From Denitratimonas sp037478135 (lineage in GTDB: Bacteria > Pseudomonadota > Gammaproteobacteria > Xanthomonadales > Xanthomonadaceae), in the NCBI RefSeq assembly GCF_037478135.1, contig NZ_JBBHDV010000002.1, positions 277,506 to 341,505 of the forward strand: a DNA stretch of 64,000 nucleotides. Direction: 5' to 3'. Each line of letters begins with the position of its first letter. The stretch's first letter is position 1. Positions 17,256 through 26,136 of the stretch are shown piece after piece. The notes beneath the pieces are model-generated. The model ran no database searches. It saw only the letters and a program-made list of their open reading frames with translations, and was not told the DNA's origin. The translations under genes and the position numbers were made by a program.

Positions 17256-17579
17256 TCAGCCCACTTCAGCGGTGCGGATGCTCTGGTCTGAGCGATGCTT
17301 GGTGAGCTTTTCCTTGTGTTTGATCACCTGGCGGTCGAGCTTGTCGAGCAACTGGTCGATGGCGGTATACATGTCCTCGGCCGAGGCTTCGGCATGGATG
17401 GTGTGGCCGGCGAGATTGAGGGTGGCGTCGACTTTCTGCTGCAGACGCTCCACCGACAGGGTGATGCGGCCATCCATCAGGTCATCGGAGTGGCGGCGCA
17501 GCTTTTCCAGTTTGGACTCGATCGTGTCGCGCAACGCGGCAGTGACTTCGATCTGGTGTCCGACAATCTCGATACGCAT
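17256..17579 (-). CDS. hpf: Ribosome hibernation promoting factor, short form
   Basis: Binds the 30S decoding channel and promotes inactive ribosome dimers in stationary phase. 107 residues: the sigma-54-modulation/S30EA fold only, without the long-form C-terminal domain. Start chosen at 17579 (MRIEIVGHQIEVTAALRDTI) because a strong AGGAGG lies at 17586-17591 with 6-nt spacing. It has the expected acidic-basic pattern with a Lys/His-rich tail. Placed between rpoN and ptsN as in E. coli. Two hairpins lie in its 5' region (17615-17630 and 17640-17660). Confidence 0.95.
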   Translation of the reverse strand: MRIEIVGHQIEVTAALRDTIESKLEKLRRHSDDLMDGRITLSVERLQQKVDATLNLAGHTIHAEASAEDMYTAIDQLLDKLDRQVIKHKEKLTKHRSDQSIRTAEVG

Positions 17580-17614
17580 GACAAACCTCCTGTTGCTGCC
17601 TTGCGGCTGATGCT

Positions 17615-17660
17615 CCGGCAGTGCTGCCGGGCGGGAAACGTGATGCGGTACAGCCATCAC
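17615..17660 (-). other. Two small hairpins in the hpf leader
   Basis: CCGGCA/TGCCGG (17615-17630, 4-nt loop) and GTGATG/CATCAC (17640-17660, 9-nt loop) lie in the 176-nt spacer between rpoN and hpf. They may influence hpf mRNA stability; no known riboswitch pattern is recognised. Confidence 0.35.
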
Positions 17661-17755
17661 GTCGATCTTGTTGCGTGTCCCGGGTCTCTTAACCCAGAGG
17701 GCGTTAACTCAACGTAAAACCTGTCTCTTTTCTCTGCATGTGGGCGCGCGTTCGC

Positions 17756-19189
17756 TCATTCAAGCCGCTGCCTTTCGTTGCTTGACGCAAGGCCCATTGC
17801 TTCACGGTATTTTGCCACGGTGCGACGCGCCACCGTGACGCCCTCGCGCTCCAGTTCCTTGACCAGACTGGCGTCGGACAGCGGTTTGCGCGGGTTCTCC
17901 TGTTCGATCAGACGGCGGATCATGGCCTGGATCGCGGTGCTGGAGGCGCTGCCACCATCGGCCGTGGCCAGGCTGGATGAGAAGAAGTGCTTGAACTCGA
18001 AGGTGCCGCGCGGGGTGTGCAGGTACTTGCGCGTGGTGACGCGGGAAATCGTGGATTCGTGCAGTTCCAGTTCCTCGGCGACCTCGCGCAGCACCAGCGG
18101 GCGCATCGCTTCCGGGCCGTAGTCGAGGAATCCGGACTGGTGGCGGACGATGCATTGCGCCACGCGCAGCACGGTGTCGGCGCGGGTTTCCAGGCTCTTG
18201 ATCAGCCAGCGCGCTTCCTGCAGCTGGCCGCGCAGATAGGCGGTATCGCTCTTTCCGGCCACGCCGATGAGGGATTCGTAATGTCGATTGATACCAAGGC
18301 GCGGGCGGCAGCCGGGCCCGAGTCGGACCTGCCAGGTGTCCTGGTGGCGGGTGACATAGGCATCGGGTGTGATGTAGTCCGGTGGCGCCGAGCCATAGGC
18401 GGAACCCGGGCGCGGATCGAGCGAGCGCAGCAGTTGCACCGCTTCGTTCATGGTGTCCGTATCCACGCCCAGCTGTGCGGCGAGCCGTTCCGGGCCGAGC
18501 TTGGCGAGGGGTTCCAGGTGCTCCTGCGCCAGGCGACGTGCGAGCACGACGACATCGGTGGTGTCGCTGGGTGAGAGTTGCACGAGCAGGCATTCGGACA
18601 GCGAGCGCGCGCCCACGCCGAGCGGGTCGAAGCGCTGGATGCGGTGCAGTACGGCTTCGATTTCGTCCAGCTCCACGATGAGGTCGGGATGCAGGCCGTC
18701 GCGCAGGGCGTCCAGGGTTTCACCCAGATAGCCGTCTTCGCCGATGGCATCGATCAGCGCCGCCGCGATGGCGTGGTCGCGTGGCGACATCGGGGTCAGG
18801 TTCAATTGCCACAGCAGGTGGTCGTGCAGGTCCTGTCCGGTGTCGGCCAGGGTGTTTTCGCGCTCTTCGTCGCCTTCGCTGCCGGGCGCGTTGGCGCGGC
18901 TGCCGTAGTCTTCCAGATCCCAGTCCGGGGTATCCAGCGGGTAGTCTTCGGCCTCGTCCCCGGTGGCGGCGTCGCTGCGCTCTTCAGCCGGGCTGTCGTG
19001 GCTGTCGTGGTTGGCGGCGGCATCGGGTTCGGCTTCTTCCGGGCGCTCCAGCAGCGGGTTGGATTCGATCGCCTCGGTGATCTCGGCTTCCAGTTCCATG
19101 CTGGACAGCTGCAACAGCCGGATCGCCTGACGCAGTTGCGGCGTCAGGGTCAGGCTCTGTCCGAGTTTGAGTTGCAGGGCGGGTTTCAC
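17756..19189 (-). CDS. rpoN: RNA polymerase sigma-54 factor
   Basis: Alternative sigma factor that requires enhancer-binding ATPases. Region I begins VKPALQLKLGQSLTLTPQLR with the activator-interacting QAIRLLQLS; an acidic region II (about 50-115) follows, then the core-binding and helix-turn-helix parts, and the diagnostic RpoN box ARRTVAKYRE near the C terminus. The GTG at 19189 is chosen by homology (477 residues). A GTG at 19210, overlapping the lptB stop as GTGA, would add seven residues and is possible. Lies directly after lptB. Confidence 0.95.
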   Translation of the reverse strand: MKPALQLKLGQSLTLTPQLRQAIRLLQLSSMELEAEITEAIESNPLLERPEEAEPDAAANHDSHDSPAEERSDAATGDEAEDYPLDTPDWDLEDYGSRANAPGSEGDEERENTLADTGQDLHDHLLWQLNLTPMSPRDHAIAAALIDAIGEDGYLGETLDALRDGLHPDLIVELDEIEAVLHRIQRFDPLGVGARSLSECLLVQLSPSDTTDVVVLARRLAQEHLEPLAKLGPERLAAQLGVDTDTMNEAVQLLRSLDPRPGSAYGSAPPDYITPDAYVTRHQDTWQVRLGPGCRPRLGINRHYESLIGVAGKSDTAYLRGQLQEARWLIKSLETRADTVLRVAQCIVRHQSGFLDYGPEAMRPLVLREVAEELELHESTISRVTTRKYLHTPRGTFEFKHFFSSSLATADGGSASSTAIQAMIRRLIEQENPRKPLSDASLVKELEREGVTVARRTVAKYREAMGLASSNERQRLE

Positions 19190-19206
19190 CGTATATCCGT
19201 GCCAGA

Positions 19207-19926
19207 TCACATGCGGAAGCTGTCACCAAGGTATACGCGGCGCACGTCCGGGTTGTCGAGCAGTTCATCCGGTTTGCCCTGCGCCAGCACGCCGCCGTCG
19301 CTCAGGATGTAGGCCCGGTCACAGATGCCCAGGGTCTCGCGCACGTTGTGGTCGGTGATCAGCACGCCGATGCCGCGGGTCTTGAGGTGGCGGATGATCT
19401 TCTGGATGTCGCCGACCGAGATCGGATCGACCCCGGCGAAGGGTTCGTCCAGCAGCATGAAGCGCGGCTTGGCCGCCAGTGCGCGGGCGATTTCCACGCG
19501 CCGGCGTTCGCCACCGGACAGACTGGCGCCGCGTTGGTTGGCGACGTGGGCGACCTGGAGTTCTTCCAGCAGCGCGAGCAGTTCGTTTTCGCGCCCCTGG
19601 GCGTCGAGATCGTCGCGCAGTTCCAGTGCGGCCATGACGTTCTGGCTGACGCTCAGGCGGCGGAAGATCGAAGGCTCCTGCGGCAGGTAGCCGACGCCGC
19701 GACGGGCGCGCTTGTGCATCGGCAGGGCGGTGATGTCGTCGCCATCGAGCACGATTTCACCGCCATCGGCCGCGACCAGGCCCACGATCATGTAGAAGCA
19801 GGTGGTCTTGCCGGCGCCGTTCGGGCCAAGCAGGCCGACCACTTCGCCGGCCGCCAGGTGCAGGCCGAAATCCTTGACGACATCGCGCGTGCGGTAGCGC
19901 TTGCGCAGGTGGCGGGCGACCAGCAT
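19207..19926 (-). CDS. lptB: LPS export ABC transporter ATP-binding protein
   Basis: Cytoplasmic ATPase of the LptB2FGC extractor that lifts LPS from the inner membrane into the Lpt bridge. Walker A GPNGAGKTT (34-42), signature ASLSGGERRRVEIARAL, Walker B FMLLDEPFAGVDP, switch His in LITDHNVRE. 239 residues, standard. Its ATG shares one base with the lptA stop, and its end abuts rpoN, the classical order. Confidence 0.97.
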   Translation of the reverse strand: MLVARHLRKRYRTRDVVKDFGLHLAAGEVVGLLGPNGAGKTTCFYMIVGLVAADGGEIVLDGDDITALPMHKRARRGVGYLPQEPSIFRRLSVSQNVMAALELRDDLDAQGRENELLALLEELQVAHVANQRGASLSGGERRRVEIARALAAKPRFMLLDEPFAGVDPISVGDIQKIIRHLKTRGIGVLITDHNVRETLGICDRAYILSDGGVLAQGKPDELLDNPDVRRVYLGDSFRM

Positions 19927-20456
19927 CAGTCCGCCGGCGGCTTGTTCGAAGGCTGGATCGTCAGGTGGATGCGCCCACCGCTGCCGCCATCGCCGGAAAT
20001 GTGGCCGTTGCGGGTGTCGTAGGTGACGCGCGCACCACGGAAGACGTCGCGGCCCTGATCGATCCGCACCGCGCCGGTCAGCAGCACGGTTTCGCTGGAG
20101 GTGTCGTACTGGATGCGGTTGGCCTGCGCCTTCATCAACACGCCGTCGTCGTTTTCCTGCTGCAGCAGGGCAGGTTCGCCCAGCAGCACCACGCGCGTGA
20201 CATTGCCGTTCTCGCGGCTGACGGTGGCGTGCGCTGCTTCGATCCGCAGCGTGCCCTGGGTGATGATGACATCGGTCAGCAGGGTGTCGCCGTGTTGGGA
20301 AATCAGGCCATCCAGGCCGCCGGCGTGCACGTCCAGTGGCTGGTCGCGGTCACTGGAACGTGCCAGTACGGCTCCGCTGGCCAGCAATACGATGCAACCC
20401 AGCAGGATCGCCCGCAGCGCAGGCTCAACGACGCGAGGCGGAAACGGGGGTGTCAT
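19926..20456 (-). CDS. lptA: LPS transport periplasmic protein LptA
   Basis: Forms the periplasmic beta-jellyroll bridge between LptC and LptD. Signal peptide around residues 14-33 (ILLGCIVLLASGAVLA), then an OstA/LptA domain with repeating short beta strands such as GNVTRVVLLGEPALLQQ and ETVLLTGAVRIDQGRDVFRG. 176 residues, normal. Start overlaps the lptC end by 32 bases. The C terminus is Gly-rich and ends TIQPSNKPPAD. Confidence 0.93.
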   Translation of the reverse strand: MTPPFPPRVVEPALRAILLGCIVLLASGAVLARSSDRDQPLDVHAGGLDGLISQHGDTLLTDVIITQGTLRIEAAHATVSRENGNVTRVVLLGEPALLQQENDDGVLMKAQANRIQYDTSSETVLLTGAVRIDQGRDVFRGARVTYDTRNGHISGDGGSGGRIHLTIQPSNKPPAD

Positions 20457-21009
20457 AGTGGCCGGTGACCTCGTTCAGAAGCTGGAAGCGGCGGGTTTCC
20501 ATATCGGCACGGAAACCACGGCCTGCAAGTATAGAGTGGGGTGAGGAGAACGTGACCAGCTGTTCGCTGCTGGCGCGGCGGGCCTTGGGGAAGATCGTCA
20601 ATTGCGTGGTGCGGAAGGCCAGTGGGCCGTCCTCGGCGCTGGCCGGGCCGTCGAGTGCGACATCGCCATCCAGACGCAGCTCCTCGCCATCGGCGGCGGC
20701 CCAGGCGCGGTCAGCGCGTGCCAGCCAGGCCTGTTCCTCGTGATCGGGAAAGCGGAAGCGCGGCTGGTCGATCGAGATCGTGCCCAGATGCGGATGCCGG
20801 CTCAGCAGCGGGCCGGTGACGCGGAAGGATTCCTGGCCGGCCTCATCCAGCGCGACCAGTTCGAAATCCACGAGGAAATAATCCGAGCGTGGTGGCCCGA
20901 CCAGCGGCTCGCTGGATTCGGGGCGGTAGATCTGCCACAGCGCCAGCCCGCTGCCGACCGCGGCCAGCAACAGCACGGCGCCGGGAATCCAGTCCGGCAG
21001 CCTCCTCAT
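20425..21009 (-). CDS. lptC: LPS export membrane protein LptC
   Basis: Single-helix inner-membrane protein that receives LPS from LptB2FG and passes it to LptA. N-terminal anchor at about residues 8-27 (IPGAVLLLAAVGSGLALWQI), then a beta-jellyroll with SDYFLVDFELVALDEAG and HPHLGTISIDQPRF. 194 residues. The ATG at 21009 overlaps the kdsC stop (ATGA), giving the family-typical short cytoplasmic N terminus. Confidence 0.92.
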   Translation of the reverse strand: MRRLPDWIPGAVLLLAAVGSGLALWQIYRPESSEPLVGPPRSDYFLVDFELVALDEAGQESFRVTGPLLSRHPHLGTISIDQPRFRFPDHEEQAWLARADRAWAAADGEELRLDGDVALDGPASAEDGPLAFRTTQLTIFPKARRASSEQLVTFSSPHSILAGRGFRADMETRRFQLLNEVTGHYDTPVSASRR

Positions 21010-21560
21010 GCGTCGGCGTATTTGCGCAGCAGCTGGGCGCTCTTGCCCTGGGCATCCACGATCAGATCGCACAGTTCGCGCGCGGCACCGGCGCCGCCGG
21101 CCTTGCTGGTGATCCAGTGCACGCGTTGCGCGATCCATGGGTGCGCGTTGGATGGTGCCACCGCCAGCCCGACCCAGCCCAATGCTGAAAGATCGGGCAG
21201 GTCGTCGCCCATATAGGCGACCTGTTCGGCCTCCAGTGACAGGATCTGGCACAGCGCGCGCAGGCTGGCGAGCTTTTCGTGGCAGCCCTGGTAAACGTGT
21301 TTGATGCCCAGTTCGGCGGCGCGCTGGGCCACGATTGCGCTGTTGCGCGCGGTGATCAGCGCCACTTCGATGCCGGATTCATGCAGCAGCTTCAAGCCCT
21401 GGCCATCGAGTGCGTTGAAGGCTTTGATCTCGGTGCCGTCGGAGGCCAGCCGCAGGCGGCCGTCGGTCAGGGTGCCATCGACGTCCAGTGCCAGCAGGCG
21501 GATGCGAGTGGCGCGTTCGCGCACGGCGGCCGGGACGGTGGAAAGATAGGTCGCAGGCAT
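21006..21560 (-). CDS. kdsC: 3-deoxy-D-manno-octulosonate 8-phosphate phosphatase
   Basis: HAD-superfamily phosphatase that hydrolyses Kdo-8-phosphate to Kdo for the LPS inner core. Nucleophile and partner Asp are D26 and D28 in LALDVDGTLTDG; the third motif is YMGDDLPDLSALGWVGLAVA. 184 residues, no cap domain, as expected for the tetrameric KdsC. It is two bases downstream of kdsD, so substrate flows between adjacent products with KdsA/KdsB encoded elsewhere. Confidence 0.96.
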   Translation of the reverse strand: MPATYLSTVPAAVRERATRIRLLALDVDGTLTDGRLRLASDGTEIKAFNALDGQGLKLLHESGIEVALITARNSAIVAQRAAELGIKHVYQGCHEKLASLRALCQILSLEAEQVAYMGDDLPDLSALGWVGLAVAPSNAHPWIAQRVHWITSKAGGAGAARELCDLIVDAQGKSAQLLRKYADA

Positions 21561-21562
21561 CG

Positions 21563-22585
21563 TCAGACCACTCGGGCGCGCAGCAGGTCGTGGATGTTCA
21601 GGGCGCCGACCACGTGTTGTTCGTCATCGACCACGATCACCGCGGAGATCTTGTGTTCCTCCATCATCCGCGCCGCTTCGACCGCGAGGCGCTCGGGGCC
21701 GATCGATTTGGGCTGCCGGTTCATCACGTCCATGACCGGGGTGGAGCGCAGGTCGGCGCTGGGATCGTCCATCGTGCGGCGCAGGTCGCCATCGGTGAAC
21801 ACGCCGAGCAGGCGGTTGTCGTCGTCGACCACGGCGGTCATGCCCAGGCGCTTGTGGCTCATTTCCATCACTGCCTGGCTCAGCGTGGCGTGCTGGCCGA
21901 CGCGTGGGATTTCCTCGCCGGCATGCATGATGTCGGAAATGTGCAGCAGCAGGCGGCGGCCGAGGCTGCCGGCCGGATGCGAGCGCGCGAAATCCTGGCT
22001 GGTGAAGCCGCGTGCTTCCAGCATCGCCACCGCCAGCGCATCGCCCATGACCAGCGCGGCGGTGGTGCTGGTGGTCGGGGCCAGTCCGAGCGGGCAGGCT
22101 TCTTCCTCCACCGCGACATCCAGGTGGATATCCGCGAGGCGGGCGAGGGTGGATTCGGGGCGGCCGGTCATTGCAATCAAGGCATTGCCCTGGCGCTTGA
22201 TGACCGGGACGATGGTCAGTACTTCATCGGTTTCGCCGGAATTGGACAGCGCCAGTACCACGTCGTGCTCGGTGATCATGCCCAGATCGCCGTGGCTGGC
22301 TTCGCCCGAATGCACATAGAACGACGGGGTGCCGGTGGAGGCCAGCGTGGCCGCGATCTTGCGCGCGATATGGCCGGATTTGCCCATGCCGGTGGTGACC
22401 ACGCGCCCCGGGCAGGCCAGCATCGTGCGGCAGGCGGCAACGAAGGTGGCATCGATCCGCGGATGCAGTGCCAGCAGCGCCTTGGCTTCGTTGTCGATCA
22501 CGGCGCGGGCGCTGGCGACGATCAGGCCCGGGTTCGGGTCGATACGCCCGGTGGCCTGCGGCAGCGGATGGATATTGGCGTTCAT
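21563..22585 (-). CDS. kdsD: D-arabinose 5-phosphate isomerase
   Basis: Interconverts ribulose-5-phosphate and arabinose-5-phosphate, the first committed supply step of Kdo. N-terminal SIS domain with GMGKSGHIARKIAATLASTG and ALSNSGETDEVL, then GLAPTTSTTAALVMGDALAV, and two C-terminal CBS repeats (about 215-340). 340 residues, normal for the KdsD/KpsF/GutQ family. First gene of the long minus-strand envelope/regulatory block. Linked kdsC and lptCAB argue for KdsD rather than GutQ. Confidence 0.95.
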   Translation of the reverse strand: MNANIHPLPQATGRIDPNPGLIVASARAVIDNEAKALLALHPRIDATFVAACRTMLACPGRVVTTGMGKSGHIARKIAATLASTGTPSFYVHSGEASHGDLGMITEHDVVLALSNSGETDEVLTIVPVIKRQGNALIAMTGRPESTLARLADIHLDVAVEEEACPLGLAPTTSTTAALVMGDALAVAMLEARGFTSQDFARSHPAGSLGRRLLLHISDIMHAGEEIPRVGQHATLSQAVMEMSHKRLGMTAVVDDDNRLLGVFTDGDLRRTMDDPSADLRSTPVMDVMNRQPKSIGPERLAVEAARMMEEHKISAVIVVDDEQHVVGALNIHDLLRARVV

Positions 22586-22747
22586 TGTGATGGGTCACTC
22601 GATATGCCGCAGCCGCAGGGTTCGGGCTCACGGTCGTTTTGATTTATCATGCCGGGTCATTCTACCCGTGCCCCGGTTCCGGCGCTTGCCGAGGCCGCCG
22701 CAGGCAGCGGGCACTCCCAATCATGTTTTCCGTGTCCTAGCTCCCAG

Positions 22748-22978
22748 ATGAATGCACAGCTGATCCGCCAATTGATCGAAGCCGGCCTGCCCGGCGCCCA
22801 GGCCGATGTCGAAGGTGACGATGGCGTGCATTTCGAGGCCACCGTGGTCTATCCGGGGTTTGCCGGCAAGCTGCCGCTGGCGCGTCACCGCATGGTCTAT
22901 GACACGCTGGGCGACCGCATGGGTGGCGAAATCCACGCGCTGGCACTGAAGACCCTTACGCCGGACGAAGCCGGCTGA
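22748..22978 (+). CDS. ibaG: BolA-family protein (IbaG-like)
   Basis: 76-residue class II KH-like fold protein. BolA-family members bind monothiol glutaredoxins through a shared iron-sulfur cluster; IbaG is linked to acid stress and envelope. Visible family pattern: HFEATVVYPGFAGKLPLARHRMVYDTL, split here as a beta strand plus the R-H-x2-V-Y motif, and the end MGGEIHALALKT. The ATG at 22748 is homologous. It sits 19 nt upstream of murA, the usual gammaproteobacterial ibaG-murA pair, and is divergent from kdsD. Confidence 0.92.
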   Translation: MNAQLIRQLIEAGLPGAQADVEGDDGVHFEATVVYPGFAGKLPLARHRMVYDTLGDRMGGEIHALALKTLTPDEAG

Positions 22979-22997
22979 GCAGGACCGTACACACCCC

Positions 22998-24257
22998 ATG
23001 GCAAAAATCCTGATTTCCGGGGGCGTTCCGCTCCACGGCGAGGTGCAGATTTCCGGCGCCAAGAACGCAGTGCTCCCGATCCTGACCGCCGGCCTGCTGG
23101 CCGACGGCGCGATGGACATCGGCAACGTCCCGCATCTGCACGATGTCACCACCACGATGGAACTGCTCGGCCGCATGGGCGTGGATCTGGCGATCGACGA
23201 CCGCATGCGCATCCATCTGGATCCGCGCAAGGCCGACCGCTTCGTGGCGCCTTACGAACTGGTCAAGACGATGCGTGCCTCGATCCTCGTGCTGGGGCCG
23301 ATGGTGGCGCGTTTCGGGCAGGCCGAAGTCTCGTTGCCGGGTGGCTGCGCGATTGGCTCGCGCCCGGTCGATCTGCATATCAAGGGCCTGCAGGCACTCG
23401 GTGCGCAGGTGACGGTCGAAAACGGCTACATCCGTGCCCGCGCCGACCGGCTGAAAGGTGCCCACATCATGATGGACCTGGTCACCGTCACCGGTACCGA
23501 GAACATCCTGATGGCCGCCACGCTGGCGCGCGGCACCACGATCATCGACAACGCCGCGCAGGAACCTGAAATCGTGGATCTGGCCAACTGCCTGATCGCG
23601 ATGGGTGCGCACATCGAAGGCGCTGGCACCTCGCGTCTGGTGGTCGAAGGCGTCGAGCGGCTGGAAGGCTGCCGCTACGACGTGCTGCCGGACCGGATCG
23701 AAACCGGCACCTTCCTGGTGGCCGGTGCGATGACCGGTGGCCGGGTACTGACCCGTCGCACCCGCGCCGACACCCTGGATGCGGTGCTGGTGAAGCTGGA
23801 AGAGGCCGGAGCCCATATTTCCACCGGCCCGGACACGATCGAGCTGGACATGCGTGGCAACCGCCCGCGCGCCGTCGATATTTCCACCGCGCCGTATCCG
23901 GCCTTCCCGACCGATATGCAGGCCCAGTTCACCGCGCTCAACGCGGTGGCTGAAGGCGTCGGCACGATCAACGAAACGGTGTTCGAGAACCGGTTCATGC
24001 ATGTGCAGGAACTGCAACGGCTGGGTGCGGACATCCGTGTGGATGGGCATACCGCGGTGATCCGTGGCGTGCCGCGCCTGACCGGCGCGCCGATCATGGC
24101 GACCGACCTGCGCGCTTCGGCCTCGCTGGTGCTGGCCGGGCTGGTGGCACAGGGCGATACCACGGTCGACCGCATCTACCACATCGATCGCGGCTACGAG
24201 AACATCGAGGAAAAGCTCGGCGGCCTGGGTGCGCGCATCCGCCGGCTTCCGGGCTGA
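22998..24257 (+). CDS. murA: UDP-N-acetylglucosamine 1-carboxyvinyltransferase
   Basis: Adds enolpyruvate from PEP to UDP-GlcNAc, the first committed step of peptidoglycan synthesis and the fosfomycin target. The substrate-site lysine is in SGAKNAVLPI (K22, N23); the reactive cysteine is C117 in LPGGCAIGSRP, so the fosfomycin-sensitive Cys form is kept. The C-terminal part contains TDLRASASLVLAGL. 419 residues, standard EPSP-synthase-type double domain. Followed by a strong terminator. Confidence 0.98.
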   Translation: MAKILISGGVPLHGEVQISGAKNAVLPILTAGLLADGAMDIGNVPHLHDVTTTMELLGRMGVDLAIDDRMRIHLDPRKADRFVAPYELVKTMRASILVLGPMVARFGQAEVSLPGGCAIGSRPVDLHIKGLQALGAQVTVENGYIRARADRLKGAHIMMDLVTVTGTENILMAATLARGTTIIDNAAQEPEIVDLANCLIAMGAHIEGAGTSRLVVEGVERLEGCRYDVLPDRIETGTFLVAGAMTGGRVLTRRTRADTLDAVLVKLEEAGAHISTGPDTIELDMRGNRPRAVDISTAPYPAFPTDMQAQFTALNAVAEGVGTINETVFENRFMHVQELQRLGADIRVDGHTAVIRGVPRLTGAPIMATDLRASASLVLAGLVAQGDTTVDRIYHIDRGYENIEEKLGGLGARIRRLPG

Positions 24258-24276
24258 AGCGGCCGCTGATCCAACG

Positions 24277-24303
24277 AAAAAGCCCGGCATCGCCGGGCTT
24301 TTT
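24277..24303. terminator. Bidirectional terminator between murA and dodecin
   Basis: GCCCGGC (24282-24288), a 3-nt loop and GCCGGGC (24292-24298) are flanked by AAAAA on the left and TTTTT on the right, so the structure can end murA transcripts on the plus strand and dodecin transcripts on the minus strand. Confidence 0.9.
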
Positions 24304-24334
24304 CATGTGGCGTATCGGCACGGGGCCGCAGGCA

Positions 24335-24538
24335 TCACTCCACGACGAAGCTGACCCGCATGTTGACGCGCCACTCGGTGACGGTGCCGTCGGCAGAAGT
24401 CACGGCCTTGGTTTCGTTGATCCAGGCACCCTTGATGTTCTTGACCGTTTCGGCGGCTTTCTTCAGGCCCGACTTGACTGCATCCTCGATGCTGTTCGGG
24501 GAGGAGGCGGTGATTTCGATGACTTTCGCAATGGACAT
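24335..24538 (-). CDS. Dodecin (flavin-sequestering small protein)
   Basis: 67-residue protein matching the dodecin pattern: AKVIEITASSPNSIEDAVKS, then KKAAETVKNIKGAWINETKA and a C-terminal strand EWRVNMRVSFVVE. Dodecins assemble into hollow dodecamers that bind riboflavin, FMN or CoA and act as storage or buffering. The ATG at 24538 has GAGG upstream. Monocistronic: terminator on its 3' side and 188 nt to the next minus-strand gene, in which nothing specific is seen. Confidence 0.88.
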   Translation of the reverse strand: MSIAKVIEITASSPNSIEDAVKSGLKKAAETVKNIKGAWINETKAVTSADGTVTEWRVNMRVSFVVE

Positions 24539-24726
24539 GGGAATACCTCGCGGTGTGGTTGGTTGGCCATACACAGGATGCCGGGCGCGGGCGGCAGACG
24601 GATCAGCGGCCCATGCCGGCCGGATGAGCATACTGCGGCTGGAATGGCTGCGCTGCGTGGGGTGCGGTGCGGCGTTCAGGCGAAGCGGAACGGTGGTGGT
24701 GCGGCAGGTGCAAGGGCGGAAGCGCT

Positions 24727-25461
24727 TCAGCGCCTGCCGCGCTCCAGGTCCAGCAGGCGCATCTCAAAGCTGACCCGGCCACCTTCGCGCTGCAATACGC
24801 GTAGTGGCACGCGTTGCTCCGGGTCGAACCAGGTGGTGGTGTGGCGCTGGTCGTCGTCGCGGATGCGTTCCACCCGCCAGGCACGCAGTTCACCGCCGGG
24901 CAGGCTGATGGTTTCCTCACCGCCCATGCGGAACACCTGCTCTTCGAGGCGTTCGCGGTCCACGACCGGAAATTCGAATCGCGTCTGCTTCCCCGGTGCC
25001 AGCGCGTGCGCCAGTGCCAGGCTCACCGTCTGCCGGTCCAACACACCGGGCTGCGCCGGAAAACGGTATTCACCGCGATGGTCGCGGCTGACGATGTCGG
25101 TTTCGCCGCTGCCGCAGTCCACGCTGCGTTCGCGCACCCGCAGGCCGCTCTGGCGATAGCGGTAGCTGATGCACTGCAAGCCTTTGGCGGTTTCGGAAAA
25201 CACCGAAGTTTCCTCGACCAGCAGGCCGGCCAGCGCGGCCAGGCCCTGGGTGCCTTCGGTGCGGCTGTGCAGACGCCATTGGCCTTCGCCCTCGGCGTTG
25301 AGCGACACGGTGGCGCGCCCGGCCGGGGCGCCATCGCGCAGCACTTCGTAGTGCGCCACATACGGTTGCAGCGGCGGTGCTGCGGCCACGCCGCTGGCAG
25401 GCAATGCCAGCAGGGTGGCCAGTGCCAGTGCGGGAATCAGATGGCGGAGCGGATGCTTCAT
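24727..25461 (-). CDS. Secreted DUF3108-family protein
   Basis: 244 residues with an N-terminal signal peptide (MKHPLRHLIPALALATLLAL, cut near GVAAA/PP). The body fits DUF3108: YVAHYEVLRDGAPAGRATVS at the start and RDDDQRHTTTWFDPEQRVPL near the end, a beta-rich periplasmic domain of unknown role. It lies 12 nt after purN, a frequent neighbour in gammaproteobacteria, and is probably cotranscribed with purM-purN. No catalytic motif seen. Confidence 0.8.
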   Translation of the reverse strand: MKHPLRHLIPALALATLLALPASGVAAAPPLQPYVAHYEVLRDGAPAGRATVSLNAEGEGQWRLHSRTEGTQGLAALAGLLVEETSVFSETAKGLQCISYRYRQSGLRVRERSVDCGSGETDIVSRDHRGEYRFPAQPGVLDRQTVSLALAHALAPGKQTRFEFPVVDRERLEEQVFRMGGEETISLPGGELRAWRVERIRDDDQRHTTTWFDPEQRVPLRVLQREGGRVSFEMRLLDLERGRR

Positions 25462-25473
25462 CGGGCAGGTTCC

Positions 25474-26136
25474 TTATTTGTCCGGACCATCTTGGACCAG
25501 AACCTTGCCGCGCAGTTGCAGCGGCGCGGCAAGCGGTTCACCGTCCAGCCATGGCTGGCCCTGGTGCAGCTTCAGCCGGCCTCTGGCGAACAGCGCGACG
25601 CTGGCCGGCAGCAGATGGTGTTCGCGTTCGAGCACGCGTGCGGCCAGTGTGGTTGGGTCGTCGTCCGCATGCACTGGCACACGGGCCTGTGCGATCACCG
25701 GCCCGCCATCGAGTTCGGCAGTGACCAGATGCACGCTGGCACCGTGCTCGGCATCGCCGGCTTCCAGCGCGCGGGCGTGGGTGTGCAGGCCGGGATAGAG
25801 CGGCAGCAGGGAAGGGTGGATGTTGATCATCGGCACCGGCAGCCGCGCCAGCGCGACGGCGGAAATGATGCGCATATAGCCGGCACAGACGATCAGGTCT
25901 GGCTGGATCTGCATCACGTCGGCAAAGAAGGCCAGATCGAAGCTCTCGCGGTTCGGATAGCCACCCGGCACCAGTGCCTGCGCATGGATGCCGGCGTCGC
26001 GCGCGTGTTGCAGCGCGCCGGAATCGGGCTTGTCGGAGAACACGCCGACAATGCCGAAACCGGCGTCATCATCACATGCTTGCAGCGCGGCCAGATTGCT
26101 GCCGCGCCCGGATGCCAGCACCGCGACGCGCAGCAT
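25474..26136 (-). CDS. purN: Phosphoribosylglycinamide formyltransferase
   Basis: Transfers a formyl group from 10-formyl-THF to GAR in purine synthesis. N-terminal LASGRGSNLAAL binds phosphate; the catalytic region INIHPSLLPLYPGLHTHARAL holds the Asn-His pair, and HLVTAELDGGPVI carries the catalytic Asp. 220 residues. The ATG at 26136 shares one base with the purM stop, so the pair is coupled. Product of PurM's upstream substrate pool is handled in the same operon. Confidence 0.96.
   Translation of the reverse strand: MLRVAVLASGRGSNLAALQACDDDAGFGIVGVFSDKPDSGALQHARDAGIHAQALVPGGYPNRESFDLAFFADVMQIQPDLIVCAGYMRIISAVALARLPVPMINIHPSLLPLYPGLHTHARALEAGDAEHGASVHLVTAELDGGPVIAQARVPVHADDDPTTLAARVLEREHHLLPASVALFARGRLKLHQGQPWLDGEPLAAPLQLRGKVLVQDGPDK

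Noticed and set aside
19187..19210. GTG at 19210 as rpoN start, overlapping lptB.
   Set aside because: The conserved N terminus begins at the GTG at 19189 with GGA upstream; the longer start has no ribosome site, though it cannot be excluded.
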